From contig DUPY01000056.1 of assembly GCA_012838065.1 (NCBI GenBank), positions 23,590-87,589 on the forward strand: a stretch of 64,000 nucleotides of DNA, in the 5' to 3' direction. The position numbers and the translations under genes are program-made. Positions 8,901-17,044 of this stretch are shown piece after piece. The first letter of the stretch is position 1. Each line of letters begins with the position of its first letter. Below the pieces are notes generated by a model, which saw only the letters and a list, made by a program, of their open reading frames with translations, was not told the origin of the DNA and searched no databases. This DNA comes from Acholeplasma sp. (GTDB taxonomy: Bacteria; Bacillota_I; Bacilli_A; Acholeplasmatales; Acholeplasmataceae).

Positions 8901-11483
8901 ATGAAAAAAACATTGAGAGTATTCATCTTTTTAAGCTTAGCAATTCTACTTACAGCATGTGACTTTCTAAAGGTTATTCCTCCAATAACAAGACCGAAAG
9001 TTGAGTTAGATACATATGAAGCAACAACCGAATATGAAGAACGTGTTATGGAAGTTACAGAAGCTCTTTCTAAATACAACTTTATCGTAACAAATGGTAC
9101 GAGTAAATACGCTTCAGCAACCATTATCGATAAAACAAGAAAAGATAACTTTTCTCATGTGTATACGTTTGTGACAACAAGTGAACTTGTAAGTAAGCCA
9201 AGTGATGTACAAAATTTAAAAATTGATTACCCACTTAAATTAAAAACTTTTAATGTGGATAGTTATGTTATTGGCACACTTGATAATGTTATGTTTTTAA
9301 GAATTGTCACAACGGAAGATCTTGAGTTGCCAACATTTGAAAAAGAAAGTTATTATGAGGCTATAAAAGGGCAAACAGTTTTATCAGTTGGCACACCTTA
9401 CAGCCAGCCCCGTTACAGTAATTATATAAACGAGGGTATTATTAGTGATTATAGCAAAACAGATGGCATTCAAGTAAAACTTACAAGTGATATTGCAAGT
9501 AATTATGGTAACGGTGGTAGTGGCGTATATGATTTAAATAACCAACTCATCGGTATTATTACTGCAAGAGGCGCTATTACAAGTTCATTCGGTACAGAAT
9601 ATGCCAGCGAGGGAACTACGATTATTACAACAATGAACGCTATTTTTCAAAGTTATGCAAAATTAGATGATAATGATTTTGTAAAAACAAATACGTTTGA
9701 AGAAAAAGAATCGATAACCATTTCAAATATATTAGGTCATATAAAAACATATGAAAGCCAAAGTTTGTATGAACAAAAAGTAATTGAAACAACTGAAGAT
9801 ATTCAAAATCATGCAGTTGTTATAAACTATACAACAGGTATCCGAACGGGTGTTATATACAAAAAAGAAACGTTACCGTCAAATAACCATATGTATTATG
9901 TTGTTTCTTCAAACTTTGAAATTGATAATAGTATCGTAAAAAATGCAAAAATTGAGGCGAATGGAAAGCAGTATACCATTCAAGATTATGTAATTTATAA
10001 ACTGTATAACATTATCGTATATCGATTTAAAACAGAAGATATTTTAAATATTACAGAACTAAAAACATCAAGTACTGAAGGTATTGAAATCGTACAAGGG
10101 CAAACCGTCTTAAGTTTAGGTACGCCACTTAATACGCAAAAAGATGCGAATTATGTATCCAAAGGTATCCTAAGTAAACATAATGTTTTAAGTAATCAAA
10201 GCTTATGGAGTCATGATGTGGCTGTTAATCCGTCGATGTATGGTGCACCGCTATTTAATTTAAATGGCGAGTGGATTGGTATAAATTTCTCAAAAGTTAA
10301 TAACTTAAAAACAAGCGTTAATGATTCAAACTTTTATGCAGAGGGCTTGACGTACGCAGTTAGTGCAAATGTGCTGGGTCCTGTCTTAAATTCATTAACG
10401 GACTTTGATTTTTTAAATTTAGATATATTTTTACCAAACATAAAAAATGATGTAGTCGATTTTAATCATGAGACCTATATTCCATATGAAAGTCCTATAG
10501 ACCATGAAAAAGCAATTATTGGTGTACTAAGTGATGTCTATGGTGCAACCGTTGCTGTAAGTGCATCCTCAAGTCATGGTTCAGGTGTTATCTACAAAAA
10601 AGAGGCACGAGAAGATGGTGGTTTCTATTATTATGTAGCAACAAACTACCACGTTATCGATAATGCTGTTTCCATATTAGGTGTTGCGAGTTCAATTACT
10701 ATTTTCTTAGGTAATGAAATGGGAACGATTGAAGCTATTGGTTATACTGGAGAAAAAACATACGATATCGCATCACTTAAAATTACGACACGTCATGAAC
10801 TTGATGTATTAGACATTAAAGAAAATCGTGAAATTAAACAGGGACAAACGATTATCTCACTAGGATCCCCATACGATTACACACTCATGTTTAACCATGC
10901 ATCTGTTGGTGTAGTATCACTGGATTCTTACGATTATGATGATATTACAAATCTTACATATATGCAGGATAGTAGCATTAATCCTGGTAATAGTGGGGGC
11001 CCATCCTACAACTTAAAAGGTGAGTTGATTGGACTAAACGTTGCTAAACTTACTTCAAGTAGAGGCTATTATAACGAAGAAATTCCTGCTTTAGGACTTG
11101 GATACACATTAAATATGCATGTTATAGGACCGAAATTAAACAATTACTTACTGTATAATTCAGTGGAAATTAAACCTAGATTAGGTATTACGGTTCAAAA
11201 TATTGAAACATTTAAAGTGCTTAATACAGGTAAAGATATACCTGAAGATGCTACGGAAGGTGTCGTTGTTATTGATGTGGATATTAATCGTGGTGCTTTT
11301 GGGTACTTACATGAATATGATTTAATTACCCATATTGATGGAACAAAGATCGTTAATATTGATTCTCTTGGATTGCTTCCACCATTCAAATGGGATCAAG
11401 TAGCCAAAGTTACAGTCGTTCGAAATGTTAATGGTGAGTTTATTACAATGGAAGTTATGGTGCATGTGACTTGGAGCGATTAA
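8901..11483 (+). CDS. Lipoprotein with three tandem HtrA-like trypsin domains and a C-terminal PDZ domain
   Basis: An 860-residue exported lipoprotein: a basic N-terminus, a hydrophobic stretch and the lipobox LLTAC (Cys20). Three repeats of about 245 residues follow, marked by GQTVLS-like motifs at residues 157, 400 and 648, each followed by a G[TS]P turn. Only repeat 3 has a full triad: His584 (TNYHVIDN), Asp622 (YDIAS) and Ser698 (GNSGGP). In repeat 1 the nucleophile motif reads GNGGSG, with Gly at the Ser position and no His equivalent. In repeat 2 it reads SMYGAP (Tyr447), and Glu replaces His. A PDZ-like domain covers about 775-855. It should act as surface protease/chaperone. GGAGGG lies before the ATG, three bases after tatD. 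The first two domains may be scaffolds or peptide binders. Confidence 0.85.
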   Translation: MKKTLRVFIFLSLAILLTACDFLKVIPPITRPKVELDTYEATTEYEERVMEVTEALSKYNFIVTNGTSKYASATIIDKTRKDNFSHVYTFVTTSELVSKPSDVQNLKIDYPLKLKTFNVDSYVIGTLDNVMFLRIVTTEDLELPTFEKESYYEAIKGQTVLSVGTPYSQPRYSNYINEGIISDYSKTDGIQVKLTSDIASNYGNGGSGVYDLNNQLIGIITARGAITSSFGTEYASEGTTIITTMNAIFQSYAKLDDNDFVKTNTFEEKESITISNILGHIKTYESQSLYEQKVIETTEDIQNHAVVINYTTGIRTGVIYKKETLPSNNHMYYVVSSNFEIDNSIVKNAKIEANGKQYTIQDYVIYKLYNIIVYRFKTEDILNITELKTSSTEGIEIVQGQTVLSLGTPLNTQKDANYVSKGILSKHNVLSNQSLWSHDVAVNPSMYGAPLFNLNGEWIGINFSKVNNLKTSVNDSNFYAEGLTYAVSANVLGPVLNSLTDFDFLNLDIFLPNIKNDVVDFNHETYIPYESPIDHEKAIIGVLSDVYGATVAVSASSSHGSGVIYKKEAREDGGFYYYVATNYHVIDNAVSILGVASSITIFLGNEMGTIEAIGYTGEKTYDIASLKITTRHELDVLDIKENREIKQGQTIISLGSPYDYTLMFNHASVGVVSLDSYDYDDITNLTYMQDSSINPGNSGGPSYNLKGELIGLNVAKLTSSRGYYNEEIPALGLGYTLNMHVIGPKLNNYLLYNSVEIKPRLGITVQNIETFKVLNTGKDIPEDATEGVVVIDVDINRGAFGYLHEYDLITHIDGTKIVNIDSLGLLPPFKWDQVAKVTVVRNVNGEFITMEVMVHVTWSD

Positions 11484-11929
11484 TTTTAGATAAACTTATT
11501 AAAAATAATGAGAAGATTATGTTTGCTGAAAGCATGACCGGTGGAAGAATTACAGCAAAATTAGTCGAGGTAGAAGGGGCTTCTAAAGCAGTTTTAGGCG
11601 GGATTGTATCTTATAACGAATCTATCAAAAAAGTGTTGTTAGATGTAGATTCGAAAACAATAACAGAAGACTCAGTTGTAAGTAGTTCGGTTGCTTTACA
11701 GATGGCTCGTGGGCTATTCAAATATGGTGCAACCATCGGTGTAGCGATTACTGGAAATGCTTCAAAAAATACGCAAAAAAATAGCGAAAGTTTTGTTGCA
11801 TATATCGCAATAGCGACAAAGGAAAAAGAAGTTGTTCGCTATCTTAAATTTTTAAGTAAAAACCGTAAGAGAAATATTAAGTATGCAACAAAAGTAGTAT
11901 TTGAAACACTTTATCAATTTTTAGACTAA
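11471..11929 (+). CDS. CinA C-terminal-domain protein, nicotinamide-nucleotide amidase (PncC) type
   Basis: A 152-residue stand-alone CinA C-terminal domain. It shows FAESMTGGRITAKL near residue 18 (family form AESCTGG), GGIVSYNESIKK near 42, and VAITGNA near 96 (family form GIAGP). The family deamidates nicotinamide mononucleotide, recycling NAD breakdown products. The N-terminal molybdopterin-like domain of full CinA is absent. The best start is TTG at 11471, giving a 13-base overlap with the upstream protease gene; no upstream ATG fits. The usual GIAGP motif is changed to ITGNA, so activity is likely but not certain. Confidence 0.8.
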   Translation: MERLILDKLIKNNEKIMFAESMTGGRITAKLVEVEGASKAVLGGIVSYNESIKKVLLDVDSKTITEDSVVSSSVALQMARGLFKYGATIGVAITGNASKNTQKNSESFVAYIAIATKEKEVVRYLKFLSKNRKRNIKYATKVVFETLYQFLD

Positions 11930-11930
11930 A

Positions 11931-11967
11931 ACATAAGGGGTATTTACGTTTGTAAATATCCTTATGT
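11931..11967 (+). terminator. Long hairpin after the cinA-type gene
   Basis: ACATAAGG plus TATTTAC pairs with GTAAATA plus CCTTATGT, a 15-16 bp stem with one interruption. There is no clean T tract after it, so it is a weaker terminator candidate; it lies upstream of the rpsF promoter and so is not in that leader. Confidence 0.6.
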
Positions 11968-12008
11968 TATGAAAAATGTTTTAAAAAAAATACTTATAGT
12001 GTTTTATG

Positions 12009-12037
12009 TTGTAATATCGTTATAACTATGTTATAAT
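12009..12037 (+). promoter_or_regulatory. Promoter of rpsF-ssb-rpsR
   Basis: TTGTAA at 12009-12014 and TATAAT at 12032-12037 with 17-base spacing. The leader of about 55 bases holds a small TAAGA/TCTTA hairpin; I could not confirm an S6:S18 binding motif in it. Confidence 0.78.
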
Positions 12038-12097
12038 TGTCTAGCGTAAGATGTCCTTGTCTTATCAAAGACCATAGACCAGAAGGAGGTAGAAAGA

Positions 12098-12385
12098 ATG
12101 AAAAAATACGAAATTATGTATATTGTTCGTCCAACAGTTGAAAGTGAAGATGTTAAAAAAATTGTCGCACAATTCAATGATATCTTTGTTAACCTTAACT
12201 CAAAAGTTCTAGAATTAAAAGAATTAGGGTTAAAAGACTTAGCTTATGAAATCGAACATCATAAAAAAGGTTACTATGTTTGGTTGTTAGTAGAAGCAAC
12301 ACCAGAAGCAGTAGCTGAATTTAATCGTGTTGTTCGTATCCATGAACAAGTGATTCGATATATCGTTGTGAAAGAAGGCGAGTAA
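12098..12385 (+). CDS. rpsF: 30S ribosomal protein S6
   Basis: A 95-residue S6, starting [12 protein letters not shown] and ending in [10 protein letters not shown], the standard ferredoxin-like fold that pairs with S18 on the 30S platform. [16 protein letters not shown] is the conserved centre. AGAAGGAGG lies before the ATG. It leads the rpsF-ssb-rpsR operon, the arrangement found throughout Bacillota. Confidence 0.97.
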   Translation: MKKYEIMYIVRPTVESEDVKKIVAQFNDIFVNLNSKVLELKELGLKDLAYEIEHHKKGYYVWLLVEATPEAVAEFNRVVRIHEQVIRYIVVKEGE

Positions 12386-12389
12386 GGTT

Positions 12390-12812
12390 ATGATTAATAG
12401 AGTCGTTTTAGTCGGAAGAATTACAAAAGATCCAGAGTTAAAAATGACGCAATCTAATATTGCTGTTGTTCGATTCACCCTAGCAGTTAATCGTCAGTTT
12501 GCTGATCAAAGTGGCGAAAGACAAGCGGATTTTATTACATGTGTTGCTTGGCGTAAACAAGCAGAAACATTAGCAAAATACATTAATAAGGGTGCGCTTT
12601 TAGGCGTTGAAGGTCGAATTCAAACAGGGCAATATGAAACCGAAACTGGCACTCGTTACACGACAGAAGTTATTTGTGATACAATCCAGTTCTTGGAAAG
12701 TAAAACAGATACAATTTCACGAAAAGAGACTGATGAAGTCGACGATGATCTGCAAGACGATTTTTATGAAACAAGCAAAAAGATCGCCTCTACAGATGAC
12801 TTACCATTTTAA
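12390..12812 (+). CDS. ssb: Single-stranded DNA-binding protein
   Basis: A 140-residue SSB with an N-terminal OB fold ([38 protein letters not shown]) and the acidic tail ending DDLPF, the partner-recruiting tip. It binds ssDNA as a tetramer and brings repair and replication proteins to it. The linker of about 30 residues is acidic and shorter than in Bacillus SsbA. TAAGG is the ribosome-binding site, only 4 bases after rpsF. Confidence 0.96.
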   Translation: MINRVVLVGRITKDPELKMTQSNIAVVRFTLAVNRQFADQSGERQADFITCVAWRKQAETLAKYINKGALLGVEGRIQTGQYETETGTRYTTEVICDTIQFLESKTDTISRKETDEVDDDLQDDFYETSKKIASTDDLPF

Positions 12813-12826
12813 GGAGGAATAAATAC

Positions 12827-13066
12827 ATGCAAAACCAAAAACGCGGCGGCGGCTTTAAAAGACGTCGCAAAGTGTGCTATTTTACACAAAATAAAGTTGA
12901 ACATATCGATTTTAAAGATGTAGAATTATTAAAAAAATTCGTTACTGACCGCGGTAAAATTTTACCAAGACGTGTAACTGGCACATCAGCTAAATGGCAA
13001 AGACCACTTGCTGTTGCAATTAAAAGAGCAAGACACATGGCTTTACTACCATTTGTTAAAGACTAA
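12827..13066 (+). CDS. rpsR: 30S ribosomal protein S18
   Basis: A 79-residue S18 with the family core [20 protein letters not shown] and a basic C-terminus ending in [10 protein letters not shown] Cys in KVCYFTQ near residue 13 is retained, but the full zinc-binding set is absent. AAGGAGG precedes the ATG. It ends the rpsF operon and is followed by a strong terminator. Confidence 0.97.
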   Translation: MQNQKRGGGFKRRRKVCYFTQNKVEHIDFKDVELLKKFVTDRGKILPRRVTGTSAKWQRPLAVAIKRARHMALLPFVKD

Positions 13067-13081
13067 TTTATAAATTAAACG

Positions 13082-13111
13082 AACTGCATTTTATAAAAAT
13101 GCAGTTTTATT
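13082..13111 (+). terminator. Terminator after rpsR
   Basis: AACTGCATTT pairs with AAATGCAGTT around a short AT loop, then TTATTTT. It lies 16 bases after the rpsR stop. Confidence 0.85.
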
Positions 13112-13129
13112 TTACGATTTTGCCATTTA

Positions 13130-13159
13130 TTGAAATAAATGCCAGATTTTTGATATAAT
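13130..13159 (+). promoter_or_regulatory. Promoter of the gdpP/rplI-dnaB unit
   Basis: TTGAAA at 13130-13135 and TATAAT at 13154-13159, 18-base spacing. It starts a leader of about 65 bases. Confidence 0.72.
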
Positions 13160-13196
13160 AATTACATATAAACTTAAAGTTTATAAACGATGACTC

Positions 13197-13231
13197 AAAG
13201 GAGTTAAACAATTTATTGTTTATAGAAAACT
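13197..13231 (+). promoter_or_regulatory. Shine-Dalgarno separated from its start codon by a stem-loop
   Basis: AAAGGAG at 13197-13203 is 28 bases from the ATG at 13232, too far for normal initiation. Between them TAAACAA (13205-13211) and TTGTTTA (13216-13222) form a perfect 7-bp stem with a 4-base loop. If folded, the SD-to-ATG gap shrinks to about 10 bases. There is no other in-frame start: a TAG lies at 13223-13225. Confidence 0.6.
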
Positions 13232-15670
13232 ATGAAACGATTAATACCATTTTTTACAGCTTTGATCATTTTAGCCTTGGCTGTTTATTTTAATTATGAA
13301 TATTTAACAAATTTAATTAACAATAGTGAGACGTTCATTCGTACAGCTATTGTTTTTGGTGCTTTAATCTTATTTGTTACAAGTTTCTTTTATATTTTCA
13401 CATACAACCAAGCAAAAAGAATTAGGACTTTAAACAACCGTTTGTCCATGTGGACGGAACTTTCATACCATGTGAACCAAGTAGGTGATGAAGTATTTAA
13501 CGAACTTCCAATTGGTATTGTTGCATTTGATGAACATAAAGAAATTAAATGGGTAAACCCACATGCGAAAGTTATTTTTAACGATCAAAAATTAGTCGAC
13601 AAATATTTAAGTGACATTAATGAAGAGTTGTATCAAGTTGTTCTAAATAAAAATGAGAACGCAATGGTTGAAATTGAATCAAACATCTATGACGTCATTA
13701 TTAAAGAAGAATACAACTTCATGTACTTATTTAATGTAACCGACCGTGAACTTGTTCGTAGAAAAGCAACAGAACAAACAATTTCACTTGGTATTGTTTA
13801 TCTAGATAATTTAGACGAATCACTATCCAGCATGGACGTCAGTGATCAGTCGAGTTTAAAAGGTGAGTATTTAGGTGCGATTAACGACTGGATTGATAAA
13901 TATGAAGGTTATCTAAAACCATTTAGCGAGGGCCGCTTAATTTTTATTACAACACGCAAAAATTTAGCGAAAATGATTGCGGATAAGTTTGATATTTTAG
14001 ATACGATTCGTAACATATCACAACTACACGAAGTTCGTGTAAGTTTGTCCATTGGTGTTGCTTGTTGGGATGTACCAATGATTGAACTTGGCGTTTACGC
14101 ACAAAATGCTGTTGAACTCGCAGAAAAACGTGGTGGTGACCAAGTTGTCGTAAATATCCAAAATGAAAAAATAGCGTATTTTGGTGCGCGTTCAGATGCA
14201 AGTGAAAAGAGTTCTCGTGTAAGTGCGCGTATCAATGCACAAACGATTAAACAATTAATTGAACAGTCATCAAATGTCTTTGTTATGGGGCATAACAACG
14301 CCGATATGGATGCATTTGGTTCAATGCTTGCAATGTATCATATGGCACAAAGTTATAAAAATCATGTGTACATGGTTTATGATAAAGAGCGTCTAGATAC
14401 AACGGTTTCAAAAGTTGAAGCACTTGTTTTAAAAGAAAATCCCGAAATTTTAGAAGATGCAATCAATAGCGAAGAAGCATTAAAGCGAATGAATGACGAC
14501 AGCTTACTTATCGTTGTTGATACACAATCACCAAAGATTGTTATGAGTCCAAAAGTTTTGGAAAAATCAAAACGTACGATTGTTATCGACCATCATCGAA
14601 TTGGTGACGAAGTCTTTAATGCGATTTTTACTTACATCGAACCATACGCATCATCGGCAATTGAACTTGTCGTAGAACTTTTAAACTTTATTGAAAAAAC
14701 AACAGATATTACGCCACTTGAAGCATCCATCATGTATGGTGGTTTAGTCTTAGACACAAATTCATTTACAACACGAACAGGGACAAGAACATTTGAGACA
14801 GCTTATAAACTTAGAGAACTTGGTGCAGATCCAAGCTTAGTGAAAACATGGCTAAGACGTGATTTGCTTCGTACATTAGAAATAAATAAATTACTTAGCC
14901 AAATTGAAATATACAACGATAAATACGCATTTATCTTAGCAAAAGATATTTATGATGACCGTGTATTACTTGCACAAGTCAGTGATGAAGCCTTGCTTAT
15001 TAGTGGTATAGATGCAGCATTTACAATCGCTCAAATGGCAAACGGAGTTATTGGTGTGAGCGCAAGATCATACAACAAAGTAAATGTCCAAGTACTTATG
15101 GAAGCAATCGGCGGCGGTGGACATTTAAGTAGTGCCGCAGCCCAAGTGACTAACGACACAATTGAAGGTGTTTTTGAAAAAATTAAACATTTTATAGATT
15201 TAGAATACGGCGAAGGAGATAGCACTATGAAAGTTATATTATTAGAAGATGTTAAAGGTAGAGGTTCAAAAGACCAAGTTATTGAAGTAGCAAGTGGCTA
15301 TGGTCAATTTTTAATTACACAAAAGAAAGCCTTACCAGCTACAGATGAAAATCTAGAAGTTTTAAGAAAAGCTAAAGCTGAAGAAGAATTACAAATTCAA
15401 AAGCATTTAGAGTTAATGAAAAAGTTAAAATCAGAAATTGATGGAAAAACAGTAACATTAACAATTCAAACAGGCCAAGATGGAAAAGCATTTGGTTCAA
15501 TTACTACGAAAAAAGTTGTAGAAGCATTTGAAGAACAAAACAACATTTTATTAGACAAGAAAAAAGTAGAATTATCAAGTGAAATTAACTCCGTTGGTAT
15601 TTATACGGCAAACGTTTATTTACATAAGGATGTAAAAGCTCAATTCGAAGTACATATCATTGAAAAGTAG
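13232..15670 (+). CDS. Fusion of cyclic-di-AMP phosphodiesterase GdpP with 50S ribosomal protein L9
   Basis: An 812-residue continuous frame. Residues 1-665 are GdpP: two membrane segments (about 5-25 and 38-58), a PAS-like region (about 80-170), a degenerate GGDEF domain ending near GGDQVVV, then a DHH domain with HNNADMDA from His354 and IDHH at 452-455, and a DHHA1 domain with GGGGHLSSAA. This enzyme hydrolyses c-di-AMP at the membrane. Residues 666-812 are a full-length L9 (MKVILLEDVKGRGSKDQVIE). The two genes are adjacent in Bacillus; here no stop separates them. GAAGGAG at 15212-15218 lies 8 bases before the L9 Met, so L9 may also be made alone. Followed by dnaB after 9 bases. Confidence 0.93.
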   Translation: MKRLIPFFTALIILALAVYFNYEYLTNLINNSETFIRTAIVFGALILFVTSFFYIFTYNQAKRIRTLNNRLSMWTELSYHVNQVGDEVFNELPIGIVAFDEHKEIKWVNPHAKVIFNDQKLVDKYLSDINEELYQVVLNKNENAMVEIESNIYDVIIKEEYNFMYLFNVTDRELVRRKATEQTISLGIVYLDNLDESLSSMDVSDQSSLKGEYLGAINDWIDKYEGYLKPFSEGRLIFITTRKNLAKMIADKFDILDTIRNISQLHEVRVSLSIGVACWDVPMIELGVYAQNAVELAEKRGGDQVVVNIQNEKIAYFGARSDASEKSSRVSARINAQTIKQLIEQSSNVFVMGHNNADMDAFGSMLAMYHMAQSYKNHVYMVYDKERLDTTVSKVEALVLKENPEILEDAINSEEALKRMNDDSLLIVVDTQSPKIVMSPKVLEKSKRTIVIDHHRIGDEVFNAIFTYIEPYASSAIELVVELLNFIEKTTDITPLEASIMYGGLVLDTNSFTTRTGTRTFETAYKLRELGADPSLVKTWLRRDLLRTLEINKLLSQIEIYNDKYAFILAKDIYDDRVLLAQVSDEALLISGIDAAFTIAQMANGVIGVSARSYNKVNVQVLMEAIGGGGHLSSAAAQVTNDTIEGVFEKIKHFIDLEYGEGDSTMKVILLEDVKGRGSKDQVIEVASGYGQFLITQKKALPATDENLEVLRKAKAEEELQIQKHLELMKKLKSEIDGKTVTLTIQTGQDGKAFGSITTKKVVEAFEEQNNILLDKKKVELSSEINSVGIYTANVYLHKDVKAQFEVHIIEK
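15227..15670 (+). other. rplI: Internal start and reading frame of ribosomal protein L9 inside the GdpP fusion
   Basis: The Met at codon 666 of the fusion aligns with the natural L9 N-terminus, and GAAGGAG at 15212-15218 gives an ideal ribosome-binding site for an ATG at 15227. A separate 147-residue L9 would thus be produced from the same message. This would solve the problem of delivering L9 to ribosomes while GdpP stays in the membrane. The alternative is proteolytic release. Confidence 0.65.
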
Positions 15671-15679
15671 GGGTTATAT

Positions 15680-17035
15680 ATGGCCAAAAAATTACCATAT
15701 CATTTGGAATCTGAACAATCTGTTTTAGGTATTATCTTTTTAGATAACCGAATGATTAGAACGGTTGCTGATATACTTGATGTTGAAGATTTTTATGAAT
15801 TAAGACATCAACACATTTATAAAGCAATGTTAGAATTAGACGAAAATAAAATGTCCATAGACTACACAAGTGTTGGTGCGATGTTAGAACGTAGCCAACA
15901 ACTTGCAGAAGTTGGCGGGTATCCGTATTTAATCTCTTTATTTGAAAGTATAGGATCTACAGGTCACCTTGAAACATATATGGACTTAGTCAAAGACAGT
16001 TCTTTAAAACGGCAAGTTATTGAAACGACAAGTCGAATTCTTGAAATGGGCTATACCGAAGATATCGACGCTGTTGATTATTTACTTGAAGCTGAAGAGA
16101 AAATTTTTGCGCTTGCACAAAAACGTAAGTCAAGCGAGTTTACAACACTTAAAGCTGTTATTGAAGAAGTTAAAGAAAAAATCGAGTTTAACCGAACAAA
16201 CAAAGGTGGTTTAACTGGACTAGCTACGGGTTATCATGGATTAGACCGTGCAACACTTGGTTTCAAACCAGAAGAATTAATTATTGTTGCCGCACGTCCA
16301 GGTATGGGTAAGAGTGCTTTTGCGATGAATATCGCACTTAATGTTGCAAAGCACAATAAACAAGGTAGCGCAGCTGTTGCAATTTTCAGTTTGGAAATGA
16401 GTAATGAACAATTAGGTTCAAGAATGCTTTCTAACATTGCAAACGTCGATAGTACAAAAATGAAATCTGGTGCACTTAACGCAACCGAATGGAATTATTT
16501 AAATATTGGTGAACAAACGCTTTCTAAATACAATATTTTATTTGATGATTCTGCAGCAGTTACAGTTTTCGACATTCGAGCAAAATGTCGTAAACTTAAA
16601 CAAGAAGATAAACTAGACTTTGTCATTATTGACTACTTACAATTAATTGATGGGGATAAACGTGCAGGATCAAATAGACAAGAAGAAGTTGCACGAATAT
16701 CACGTAGTTTAAAACAAATGGGTCGTGAACTTAAAGTTCCAATTATGGCACTTTCACAATTATCACGTGATGTTGATAAACGACCTGATAAGCGTCCAGT
16801 ACTTGCCGACCTAAGAGAATCAGGAAGTATTGAACAAGATGCGGATATCGTATTATTCCTATACAGCGATGATTACTATAATAAAGATTCTGGTGATAGT
16901 AAAGTTAGAAATATTGGATTGGATATCGCGAAAAACCGTCAAGGTATGTCCGGTATTACTATCGACTTTAAGTTCGATTTACCAGTTTCAAGATTTTCTG
17001 CATTAGATACAGAACATAAAGAAAGAACCGATTAA
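15680..17035 (+). CDS. dnaB: Replicative DNA helicase
   Basis: A 451-residue DnaB-type hexameric helicase. The N-terminal domain (residues 1-150, PYHLESEQSVLGII) binds primase and loader; the RecA-like domain has Walker A RPGMGKSAFAM with Lys211, Walker B VIIDYLQLIDG near 318, and the arginine-finger region DLRESGSIEQDADIV near 380. Length and order are standard and no intein is present. It follows the gdpP/L9 fusion by 9 bases with AGGGG before the ATG, the usual Bacillus-like order of rplI-dnaC. Confidence 0.97.
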   Translation: MAKKLPYHLESEQSVLGIIFLDNRMIRTVADILDVEDFYELRHQHIYKAMLELDENKMSIDYTSVGAMLERSQQLAEVGGYPYLISLFESIGSTGHLETYMDLVKDSSLKRQVIETTSRILEMGYTEDIDAVDYLLEAEEKIFALAQKRKSSEFTTLKAVIEEVKEKIEFNRTNKGGLTGLATGYHGLDRATLGFKPEELIIVAARPGMGKSAFAMNIALNVAKHNKQGSAAVAIFSLEMSNEQLGSRMLSNIANVDSTKMKSGALNATEWNYLNIGEQTLSKYNILFDDSAAVTVFDIRAKCRKLKQEDKLDFVIIDYLQLIDGDKRAGSNRQEEVARISRSLKQMGRELKVPIMALSQLSRDVDKRPDKRPVLADLRESGSIEQDADIVLFLYSDDYYNKDSGDSKVRNIGLDIAKNRQGMSGITIDFKFDLPVSRFSALDTEHKERTD

Positions 17036-17044
17036 TTCGTAGAC

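Noticed and set aside
13216..13290. Small overlapping frame from TTG at 13216 using the strong SD at 13197
   Set aside because: It is out of frame with GdpP, encodes no recognisable peptide and would need the stem to be open; kept only as an alternative reading of the leader.
15190..15240. Frameshift or lost stop between gdpP and rplI as a sequence error
   Set aside because: The frame is unbroken on both sides with protein-like sequence across the joint, and the same fusion is recalled in related wall-less bacteria.
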